Assembly: GCA_900129595.1 (NCBI GenBank)
Contig: FQWG01000002.1
Location: 124,001-188,000, forward strand
Direction of reading: 5' to 3'
Length of the DNA: 64,000 nt
From: Flavobacterium frigidimaris
Lineage (GTDB): Bacteria > Bacteroidota > Bacteroidia > Flavobacteriales > Flavobacteriaceae
The notes beneath the pieces are model-generated. The model worked only from the letters and a program-made list of their open reading frames with translations. It was not told where the DNA came from and did no database searches. The position numbers were made by a program, and so were the translations under genes. Below, in pieces: positions 36,748-44,420 of the stretch (its first letter is position 1; the number at the start of each line of letters is the position of its first letter).

Positions 36748-39090
36748 TTACTGAAGAAAGTATCTGAACTTAACAGAGAAGGCACGTCCGGGTTTTTGAA
36801 CCTTAAAATAGTCGTACACTTTTACATCGGTAATATTTCTGCACTCGAAAGCGAGATTGTATTTCCCGTTTAAAAAGGAATAAGAAACCATAGCATTTTC
36901 AGTAAATTGTTCCGGAATTGCTTTTTTAGTTTCTAAACTTCCTAATATTGGCCAGGTCAGGTAAAAAGCATCTATATAATTGGCACTTATATTTAGAGAA
37001 AGTCGGTCGCCTTTATATTTGATATTTTTAAAATTAAAGGTCAAATCTGCATTTCCATAAAAGATTGGAACGTTGGGTAATTGTGCATCATATAAAGCAT
37101 CAGGACTATTTGTCCCTATTTTGTATTTATTTTTGTTGAGGCTCTTTTGATATGTACCATTTACTTCAAAATTTACCAGATCTTTATAACCGTATCTTAA
37201 AACACCATCGATACCGGTTATTTGTACATTCTGAAGATTTTCAAAAACGGTTTTATCTCCGTCTTGTCTTTCTCTAATAAAATCTTTTGCTTCTCTATAA
37301 ATCAAGCTCGTTTCTGCAGCAAACTGATTATTGTTTTTTTGAGTATGAAAAGCCAATCCTAAATTAGCATTGTCGCTACTTTCAGGTTTTAATCCTATAT
37401 TACTATTTACTGTTAATCCGTCTCCTAGCATTTCTATTGCAGCAGGTAAACGATAGGCATGTTCATAAGATCCTTTTACCTGAAACTTATCTGATATGTG
37501 ATAGGCTGCGGTTGCTCCATAACCGTAATTTGTAGATGATGAAGATTGAGTTACATTATTAGAAATCATTTCGGTACTTAAATCAAACATTTTACCAAAA
37601 CCCGAGATTGCTAATCGATTCTCCAAGCCGCTAAAATTGTAGCTTAACCCTAATATATTTTTGTTAATTGTTGGTTCTCCAAGTTCAACTACTTTTAAAT
37701 ACTCATTAGTTTCTTTACGCTTGTATCCTAAATAAGAATAATTTACCGCAACAGAATGTTGTTCGCCCAATTGATATTTCAAATTTGTATTTACCTGAGC
37801 ATTTTCTTCATCATACACATACATAGTTTTATTACCCAATTCTCCTTTATCATTAGCTCCTGCAAATTGTCTGTATACATAATTCCCTGTCCAGTCATAA
37901 ACTCTTGATGACGTATCTATAGAACGGCTGTTTACTAAAGCATAAGTCGAATTAATATTTACAGATAGTCCTTTTGTAAAAAGATTATCTTTTTTATATT
38001 TTAGAGAAGTAATAAAACTGTCACTATCTGTAAAGGCTTGTCCAACGACCTTTTGCATTGTTCTTCCTTGCTGAATTTCTTTTTTGTTACCCGCTACAGC
38101 AAAACCAACTAACAAATAATCTGCAAAACTTCTATTTTTAAATCCTGCCTCTGCCATTATGGTTCCGGACTTATAGGCATCGTGAAAGTGCTTGTATTTT
38201 TGTTCCGGTAAATATTTCGAAGTATTTTTATCTACAACACTTACATCAACCTTATAATCATTATCTGAGTAATTCGCGAATGCATTAATGTTGGCAATAA
38301 ATCCGTCACGGCCAGAAAACCTTGTATTCAATGCCGCTCTGTGCGTATTAAAGGAACCGTAACTGTAAGATGCATCAATATAGCGATTTACATTTTTATT
38401 GGTTATAATATTTACAGCTCCTCCCAATGCATCTGCACCTAACTCGATAGGAACAACTCCTTTATAAACATCAATTCTTTCGGCCATGTTTACCGGAATA
38501 TTATTTAGTGTAAGAGCTGAACCATAACTGTCCATCGGTACTCCATCCAGAAAGAATTTAACCTGATTACCTGAAAAGCCATTCAATGAAAAATTAAAAG
38601 CAGATCCTAATCCTCCGTATTCGCGAATACGAACTCCCGTTGTTTTATTTAGAACCTGATTTAAATCGGCAGAGGTGTTGTACGTTTTTTTAAGATCTAC
38701 AGCTGTAATGTTATAAGCCTGCTCCCGTACTCTTTGTACTTTCGATTTTCCTGTAACGGCAACTTCATTCAAGTTTGCCATATCCTCGTCTATTGCAATA
38801 TTTTGAGTAGGTTTTGCGCCTTGTTTTAAGGAAACTGCTGCTTCAGTCTTTTTATAGCCTACATGAGTAACCAATAAAACATAATCTCCGGCTTCTGCAT
38901 TAATCCTGTATTCACCTTTGTTATTTGTTAGTGTCGCATATGCCGTTCCTTTCAAAACTACAGAAACGCCTTCGGCAGGTTTGCCCAGATTTGTTACAAC
39001 TCCCGTTAAGCTTACTTTATTTTTTTGTGAGTACCCTTGAAGTGAAGTGAAGAGAATTGTGATCAAGAGTAGAAATCTACTTGTTTGCAT
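36748..39090 (-). CDS. TonB-dependent siderophore receptor (XusA-like)
   Basis: 780 residues with a signal peptide (ITILFTSLQGYSQ), an N-terminal carboxypeptidase-D-like regulatory beta sandwich (~25-110), plug (~120-235, including DLNQVLNKTTGVRIREYGGL) and 22-strand barrel ending in FSVKFRYFLQ with terminal aromatic context. Conserved plug segment FFLDGVPMDSYGSALTLNNI is intact. It heads the receptor-DUF4374-PepSY operon and has a strong promoter with a Fur-like site. Transports ferric siderophores; exact ligand unknown. Confidence 0.93.
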   Translation of the reverse strand: MQTSRFLLLITILFTSLQGYSQKNKVSLTGVVTNLGKPAEGVSVVLKGTAYATLTNNKGEYRINAEAGDYVLLVTHVGYKKTEAAVSLKQGAKPTQNIAIDEDMANLNEVAVTGKSKVQRVREQAYNITAVDLKKTYNTSADLNQVLNKTTGVRIREYGGLGSAFNFSLNGFSGNQVKFFLDGVPMDSYGSALTLNNIPVNMAERIDVYKGVVPIELGADALGGAVNIITNKNVNRYIDASYSYGSFNTHRAALNTRFSGRDGFIANINAFANYSDNDYKVDVSVVDKNTSKYLPEQKYKHFHDAYKSGTIMAEAGFKNRSFADYLLVGFAVAGNKKEIQQGRTMQKVVGQAFTDSDSFITSLKYKKDNLFTKGLSVNINSTYALVNSRSIDTSSRVYDWTGNYVYRQFAGANDKGELGNKTMYVYDEENAQVNTNLKYQLGEQHSVAVNYSYLGYKRKETNEYLKVVELGEPTINKNILGLSYNFSGLENRLAISGFGKMFDLSTEMISNNVTQSSSSTNYGYGATAAYHISDKFQVKGSYEHAYRLPAAIEMLGDGLTVNSNIGLKPESSDNANLGLAFHTQKNNNQFAAETSLIYREAKDFIRERQDGDKTVFENLQNVQITGIDGVLRYGYKDLVNFEVNGTYQKSLNKNKYKIGTNSPDALYDAQLPNVPIFYGNADLTFNFKNIKYKGDRLSLNISANYIDAFYLTWPILGSLETKKAIPEQFTENAMVSYSFLNGKYNLAFECRNITDVKVYDYFKVQKPGRAFSVKFRYFLQ

Positions 39091-39125
39091 TATTTAAATT
39101 TTTTATTTGAAAATTAAATTTGCAA

Positions 39126-39156
39126 CAAAATTAAGCTCTCAGAAGAGTTTTTGCAA
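39126..39156 (-). promoter_or_regulatory. Promoter of the Xus-like operon
   Basis: On the minus strand TTG (39154-39156), 20 bp, then TAATTTTG (39126-39133): a full match to the Flavobacterium consensus, 36 bp from the receptor ATG. Confidence 0.78.
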
Positions 39157-39158
39157 GC

Positions 39159-39179
39159 TATTTTTAATTATTCTAAATA
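39159..39179 (-). promoter_or_regulatory. Fur-like operator upstream of Xus-like operon
   Basis: TATTTTTAA..TTCTAAATA: arms TATTTT/TAAATA with 9 bp between. Same architecture as 31412-31432, sitting immediately upstream of the -33 TTG. Suggests shared iron regulation of both receptors. Confidence 0.58.
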
Positions 39180-39335
39180 AGAACAGCAATTAACTTTTAA
39201 ACAGAGATATTTATAAAAATAATCAACATTCTTAATAAATAATTAAGTTTAACTTAATATTTGCTTAAAATTCATTAATCAAAAAGTTAAAATTTAAAGC
39301 TTTATTTTAGAAAAAACTTAAAAAAAAGCATAAAA

Positions 39336-39366
39336 AAAAGCCCGTTTACAATCTAAACAGGCTTTT
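39336..39366 (-). terminator. Terminator of the PLP decarboxylase gene
   Basis: AAAAGCCCGTTTA / TAAACAGGCTTTT, 12 of 13 paired, 5-base loop, long A/T run on each side. Confidence 0.85.
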
Positions 39367-39383
39367 AAAAATGTAAAAACAGA

Positions 39384-40793
39384 CTATATCTCCAAATCTA
39401 AAATAGTTTCTCTGAGTTCTTTTATAATCATCTTTATGTCATTTTCTGTTGTACGCCAGTTTACAAAAGAGGCTCTGATTCCTTTACGATTTTGATACAC
39501 AGTTGGCGTCATAAACACTTTTCCTTTATCATTTAAATGAGTCAGGAACTGACTTACGTTTTCCTGATTATGATCTCCTTTTAAAGTAAAGCAAACATTA
39601 TTCAGGCGAATTGGCGCTAAAAGTTCAAAATCGCCGTCTTCGATAAGTTCGTTTGCAAAATGCAACGCCAAAGCTGTACTATTTTCTACAATATCCTGAA
39701 AGCCTTCTTTTCCGTAAGCTACTAACGAGAACCAAACCGGCAAAGCTCTTAAGCGGCGTGAGTTCTCAGGCAATACATTCAGATAATTAAAGTTTTCAAG
39801 AGGATTACCTAAATAAGGTGCATTCGAGTTCTGAAAAGTTTCTACCTGTAAATGCATATGCTCTTTTTTAATCAAATAAAAAGCACTTTCATACGGTACA
39901 TTCAGCCATTTATGGCAATCAATTGTAATACTGTCAGCTCCTTCCCAATCTTCAACCAGATGTTTGAATTTTTCTGAAACTGCTGCAAAACCGCCAAAGG
40001 CAGCATCAATATGCCACCAGAATTTATATTTTTGCTTTAGCTGTAAAATAGCCGTAAAATCATCAAAATCAGCGGTATTTACCGTTCCGGCACTTGATAT
40101 TAAAATAAAAGGTTTTCCGTTTAGATTTTGAATATTCTTTTCTAAATCATCGATATCAATTGCCTCACGATTGTCTTCCATCGTTTTTATGGCTGTATAA
40201 TTATTACTTCCGATACCTAACATCGATAATGTTTTTATCGAAGAAGAATGTGGTGTTGCAGTTAGAATATTAATCGCTTCTGATATTCCGTTTTTAGCAA
40301 AATCTTTCCCGGACTGAGCTCCAAACCATTGTCTTGCAACGCCCAAACAGGTAAAATTGGACATTGTTGCTCCCGTTACAAATCCTCCTGAAAATGATTT
40401 TGGCAAGTCTAATAATTGTAACAACAGATTGATAGTTTCAAATTCTATCAAAGCCGAAACCCCTCCCTGAGCATTTACAGCCTGCGTATTTTGATCATAA
40501 ACTGATGCCAGCCAATCTCCCACAATCGAAGCAGGCGTTGATCCACCGGTTACAAATCCTAAATATCTGGGACCTTGAGAAGCAACCATCAAAGGCGCTA
40601 ATCTTTCTTTAAATTCTTTTAAAGCTGCTAATGATCCTAAACCCTCTTTATTTAAATTTCGGGTTGGGTCAATCGTATTTTTATTTGAAGTGGGAATATT
40701 TTCAAGATTATTCAGGAAATCTAATCCTTGCTGCCTGGCACAATTCAGTATATTTTCGAGATCATTTAGATCGTGTTGAAGTATTGCATTCAT
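39384..40793 (-). CDS. Pyridoxal-dependent (group II) decarboxylase
   Basis: 469-residue PLP enzyme of the aromatic-amino-acid/glutamate decarboxylase superfamily. The Schiff-base Lys is in SITIDCHKWLNVPYE. Other landmarks are GFVTGATMSNFTCLGVARQWFGA, HSSSIKTLSMLGIG and WWHIDAAFGGFAAVS with the PLP-contacting Asp. The catalytic-loop Tyr seen in strict decarboxylases is not obvious, so it could act as decarboxylase or lyase; substrate cannot be named. Neighbours are a DAACS symporter and the iron receptor; no operon link is evident. Confidence 0.88.
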   Translation of the reverse strand: MNAILQHDLNDLENILNCARQQGLDFLNNLENIPTSNKNTIDPTRNLNKEGLGSLAALKEFKERLAPLMVASQGPRYLGFVTGGSTPASIVGDWLASVYDQNTQAVNAQGGVSALIEFETINLLLQLLDLPKSFSGGFVTGATMSNFTCLGVARQWFGAQSGKDFAKNGISEAINILTATPHSSSIKTLSMLGIGSNNYTAIKTMEDNREAIDIDDLEKNIQNLNGKPFILISSAGTVNTADFDDFTAILQLKQKYKFWWHIDAAFGGFAAVSEKFKHLVEDWEGADSITIDCHKWLNVPYESAFYLIKKEHMHLQVETFQNSNAPYLGNPLENFNYLNVLPENSRRLRALPVWFSLVAYGKEGFQDIVENSTALALHFANELIEDGDFELLAPIRLNNVCFTLKGDHNQENVSQFLTHLNDKGKVFMTPTVYQNRKGIRASFVNWRTTENDIKMIIKELRETILDLEI

Positions 40794-40919
40794 TCTATAT
40801 TATTTTTAATGCTTAGCAGTATGACTGCGTGATTGCCAAAAATAGCCCACGGATCATACAAATTAAGCAGATTGACACTGATTTATATATTTGACTAGAT
40901 TTTGTTTTCTACAGCTAGT

Positions 40920-42143
40920 TTACCATTTGGTTTTTTCAGAAAAACGCGAGACCATCATAGAGGAAATCACATCGCCGTTGGCATTTAATAAGGTCGCAAT
41001 TGGATCAACGAGAGTTCCTAAAATCATGGCTACCGGCAAAGCTTGTTCCATTGGTAATCCATAAACCGTTATGGCTAAAACTTCTCCTATGTAACCTCCG
41101 TTGGGAATTCCGCCTTCTACTATCGACACGATGATAGTAATTCCCAATGCTAAAAGTATGGTTGATGGTTCTGTAAAATCTTTTCCGAACATCGCAAAAA
41201 GAAAGGTGATTTTTAGAATAGACGACATACTTGAACCGTCTTTGTGTAAAGGTGCTCCCAACGGAATAACCAAATTCCTGACATGTTTGGGAATGCCCAT
41301 TTTTTCGGCTGCGTTGAGGTTTGCCGGAATGGTTGCGATACTGCTGCAGGTTCCTATTGCGGTTAATGAAGGTGTGATATTGTTGCTCCAGAAAACGATA
41401 AACGCTCTTTTGCCTCCTGCCAATAAAGCGTATAAACTAAAAAACACAAAGAAATAAAATACGCAGGCAACATAATAAACACCTAGTGGTTTGGCATAAA
41501 CACCAAATAATTGGGGGCCATAAAAGCTAACCTGATAAGCAAAATAAGCCCCTAAACCTATTGGGGCCAGTTTCATAATCATCGTCAGAAGCTGCTTCAT
41601 CACTTCATTTCCTGAATCCAGAAAGCTTTTGAAAGCATTTCCTTTTTCTCCTGATTGCAAAGTGGCAAAACCTATTAAAAATGAAAATATAATAAGCGCC
41701 AGCATACTTTTCCGGGATAACAATTCGTAAAAATCATTTGTAGTAAGTAACTGTGCTATTTGATCGCCAACATTTCCGGATTGAATATTTTCCAGCGGAA
41801 TTTTAGTAATTATAATGTTCTCGTGAATAGGAAAAAGTGAGACGGCAATTATCATCACGATAGCTGAAATAAGAAGTGTTCCTAAAAAAACAGCAATCAT
41901 TACAACAAATAATCTTCCTAACTTTTCTGTTTTTTCTAAATTGGCAATTGAAGAAGTAATGGTAAAAAAAACTAGCGGAATAATCGCTGTAAAAAGCAAG
42001 TTGAGAAAGATGTCTCCAACCGGTTTTATAACGGCAACTTTCTCTTTAAAAACTAATCCAAAAATACTTCCAATTATGATTCCGCCCAAAAGCAGCAAGA
42101 CACTGCTGTAACTTTTTAGAAAATTGATTTTTTTAACCTCCAT
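40920..42143 (-). CDS. Dicarboxylate/amino acid:cation symporter (DAACS)
   Basis: 407-residue permease with eight membrane helices and two re-entrant hairpins typical of GltP/GltT. The signature stretches are seen: SSIATIPANLNAAEKMG (first hairpin), PLGAPLHKDGSSM and, near the end, VAMILGTLVDPIATLLNANGD with the cation-binding NxxGD. Likely transports glutamate, aspartate or C4-dicarboxylates with Na+ or H+. Confidence 0.92.
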   Translation of the reverse strand: MEVKKINFLKSYSSVLLLLGGIIIGSIFGLVFKEKVAVIKPVGDIFLNLLFTAIIPLVFFTITSSIANLEKTEKLGRLFVVMIAVFLGTLLISAIVMIIAVSLFPIHENIIITKIPLENIQSGNVGDQIAQLLTTNDFYELLSRKSMLALIIFSFLIGFATLQSGEKGNAFKSFLDSGNEVMKQLLTMIMKLAPIGLGAYFAYQVSFYGPQLFGVYAKPLGVYYVACVFYFFVFFSLYALLAGGKRAFIVFWSNNITPSLTAIGTCSSIATIPANLNAAEKMGIPKHVRNLVIPLGAPLHKDGSSMSSILKITFLFAMFGKDFTEPSTILLALGITIIVSIVEGGIPNGGYIGEVLAITVYGLPMEQALPVAMILGTLVDPIATLLNANGDVISSMMVSRFSEKTKW

Positions 42144-42280
42144 AATTAAGCCGTATTAGAATTTGGAAATAGAAACCTGAAATAAAAATCAATTAAATTA
42201 CTCAAAAAAAGAGTGCTGAAATTATTTTTTTTATGCCACTGATTAAAAGGATTTCAAATGATTTTTAATTTATGCTAATA

Positions 42281-42438
42281 AATGTGCCGTTAGGCACAAG
42301 ATGTTGGTAGAAATGATGAATAAATATAGATTTAGCGTGCCGTAGGTACGCAACAAACCGATCTCTATTGCGTACCTACGGCAAGCCAACGCATTTTGGA
42401 TTTAGTTGTTACCTACATTTTGTGCCTAACGGCACATT
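42281..42438. repeat. Nested inverted-repeat element
   Basis: Outer arms 42281-42299 and 42420-42438 (AATGTGCCGTTAGGCACAA) are perfect 19-bp complements, and each arm contains its own GTGCC/GGCAC hairpin. Inside, 42338-42353 and 42368-42383 (TGCCGTAGGTACGCAA) form a perfect 16-bp stem. The whole is a 158-bp structure with no coding content, filling most of the 42144-42461 spacer; the rest is AT-rich without features. Confidence 0.9.
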
Positions 42439-42461
42439 ATACCCTTGATGCCAATTAATCA

Positions 42462-43115
42462 TTATTTTTCTAAAACCAAAGTAGTAAAAGCCCTGTCGAC
42501 CAATTCGTCGGTTTTGCTTTTTACTTTTTCTGTCAGCGTTTCTTTGTTTATGATTTTAAAAGGCGATTTTTCAATTAGCTTTTCGGCCTTTTCAGTGCTG
42601 TAAAGTTCAAATTCGAATTGCGTAAAAGGAAGCTGTTTCATAAAACTTTCTTCGGCAAAAGTGATGCATAAAATTCCTTTTGGCTGCAAAACCCTGTAAA
42701 TTTCCGAAAGTAATTTTTCAGGTTCCTGCCAGAAATAAATGGTATTTACCGTAAATACTTTATTAAATAAATTATCTTCAAACGGAATTTCAGTTCCGTC
42801 ATAAATCGAAAAGAAAGCTTGTTTTTGGGAAACAAAATTTCTGTTGATCTGGCGCGCTTCCTGAAACATTAATTCAGACATTTCAAGTCCGTAATATTTA
42901 ATATTTTCAGCCTGATCGAAGATAAACGCTACGTGTCCCGCATTTCCGTGACCTAATTCCAGAATTGTATTTCCTGATTCTATATGCAGATTCTGAATTG
43001 AATGGCGTGTCATGTTGATGTTGGTTTCATTCATCATGTTCCCCATTTCTATTCCTTTTTCTCCCGTTGGATGTTTCAGCTGAGAAGCTATTGCTTGTAA
43101 TTCTTCTTGTTTCAT
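42462..43115 (-). CDS. Class I SAM-dependent methyltransferase
   Basis: 217 residues with the Rossmann SAM site TILELGHGNAGHVAFIF, motif II-like NKVFTVNTIYFWQEPEKL and the post-motif LQPKGILCITF. Cytosolic small-molecule or lipid methylase of UbiE/Methyltransf_11 type; no substrate can be inferred. It lies alone between the symporter and metF. Confidence 0.85.
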   Translation of the reverse strand: MKQEELQAIASQLKHPTGEKGIEMGNMMNETNINMTRHSIQNLHIESGNTILELGHGNAGHVAFIFDQAENIKYYGLEMSELMFQEARQINRNFVSQKQAFFSIYDGTEIPFEDNLFNKVFTVNTIYFWQEPEKLLSEIYRVLQPKGILCITFAEESFMKQLPFTQFEFELYSTEKAEKLIEKSPFKIINKETLTEKVKSKTDELVDRAFTTLVLEK

Positions 43116-43204
43116 AATGGTAAATTTAAATAAAATTCCAAATTAAAAAATTCCAAATTCCAACTCCACGAATACCTACTAAATATCTTAATTTAACTCC
43201 TGAT

Positions 43205-43284
43205 ATCCTAGCCCAGATGGGAGCGGCATCCTTTTGTGGTGGGGTTCACCACAAAAGATATAGTGGACAGCTGGGAATAGCTCC
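43205..43284. repeat. Structured dispersed repeat (CGGCATCCTTTTGTGGTG type)
   Basis: An 11-bp perfect hairpin (CTTTTGTGGTG 43231-43241, loop GGGTT, complement 43247-43257) inside a longer frame with matching flanks GGAGC (43219-43224 region) and GCTCC near 43280. The layout resembles a dispersed Bacteroidota repeat or structured RNA; it may also terminate the transcript from the left. Confidence 0.55.
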
Positions 43285-43363
43285 TAAAAACTTTTATTCT
43301 CTTAATTATTAAAAAATTAAGCCTGACACTTAATAATCTTAATTTCTTAATGGTGAAAAAAAA

Positions 43364-44320
43364 TTAAAAAAGATGGCTTGCAATCTGGCGAATATTCTCA
43401 GATTTCCCCATTGAATAATAATGCAAAACAGGCACTCCCGCAGCTTTTAGTTCTAAAGATTGCTGAATGGCCCATTCAATACCTACTTGTCTGATTTCTG
43501 CATTGTTCTTGCACGAATCTACGGCGTGAATCAAATCCTCCGGTAAATCGATGCGGAAGATTTGCGGTAAAACCTGTAAATGTCTTTGCACTGCAATTGG
43601 TTTTATTCCCGGAATGATAGGAATTGTGATGCCCATTTCTCTGGCTTTCTCAACAAATTTAAAATATTTTGAGTTGTCAAAAAACATCTGCGTTACTACA
43701 TAATCAGCTCCGGCATCTACTTTTTCTTTAAGTCTTTTTAAGTCTGATTGTAATGAGGGAGATTCCAGGTGTTTCTCCGGATAACCCGCAACACCAATAC
43801 AAAAATCAGCTTTGTTATCAGCATCCATTACCTCATGAAGGTATTTTCCCTGGTTCAGTAAACTGATTTGTTTTACCAAATCTACAGCATAATCGTTTCC
43901 GCCTGCTTTTGGGATAAAATATTGTTCGTCTTTCATGGCATCACCACGTAAAGCCATCACATTGTCGATTCCTAAGTAGTTACAATCTACCAAAAGGTAT
44001 TCAGTTTCTTCTTTTGTAAATCCTCCGCAAAGTACATGAGGAACGGTATCTACATTGTATTTATGTTTTATAGAAGCGCAAATTCCAAGCGTTCCCGGAC
44101 GCATACGAGTTAGTTTTTTATCTAAAAGTCCGTTGCCTTTATCAATATAAATATATTCTTCGCGTGAAGTTGTTACATCAATAAATGGTGGTTTAAACTC
44201 CATCAACGGATCGATATTATCGTATAATTCCTGAATACTTTTCCCCTTTTGAGGCGGAATAATTTCAAATGAGAATAATGTTTTTCCTTTGGCGTTTTCT
44301 AAATGTTGTGTTACTTTCAT
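43364..44320 (-). CDS. metF: 5,10-Methylenetetrahydrofolate reductase
   Basis: 318-residue FAD TIM-barrel enzyme that makes 5-methyl-THF for MetH. Motifs: FSFEIIPPQKG, VTTSREEY, MALRGD region, VTQMFFDNSKYFKFV and PIIPGIKPI. It is the last gene of the metH1-lipoprotein-metH2-metF run on the minus strand. Between metH2 and metF lies a ~96-bp palindromic element whose end reaches 4 bp from the ATG. Confidence 0.96.
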   Translation of the reverse strand: MKVTQHLENAKGKTLFSFEIIPPQKGKSIQELYDNIDPLMEFKPPFIDVTTSREEYIYIDKGNGLLDKKLTRMRPGTLGICASIKHKYNVDTVPHVLCGGFTKEETEYLLVDCNYLGIDNVMALRGDAMKDEQYFIPKAGGNDYAVDLVKQISLLNQGKYLHEVMDADNKADFCIGVAGYPEKHLESPSLQSDLKRLKEKVDAGADYVVTQMFFDNSKYFKFVEKAREMGITIPIIPGIKPIAVQRHLQVLPQIFRIDLPEDLIHAVDSCKNNAEIRQVGIEWAIQQSLELKAAGVPVLHYYSMGKSENIRQIASHLF

Positions 44321-44324
44321 ATTC

Positions 44325-44420
44325 AGCCCCCTAGCCCCCGAAGGGGTAATTCCTGAAAGGGGTCATCAGGTTTGTGTTATTTTAATGCCTTTCTATTCCC
44401 CCTTTGGGGGTTAGGGGGCT
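44325..44420. mobile_element. Palindromic MITE-like element in metH-metF spacer
   Basis: Ends AGCCCCCTAGCCCCCGAAGG (44325-44344) and the inverted CCCCCTTTGGGGGTTAGGGG (44397-44416, continuing GGCT) with ~50 bp between. It starts 4 bp from the metF ATG and reaches into the metH2 stop codon (TAG 44421-44419). The ends match those bounding the DUF559 insertion inside metH and the cysD-cysN spacer element. Confidence 0.8.
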
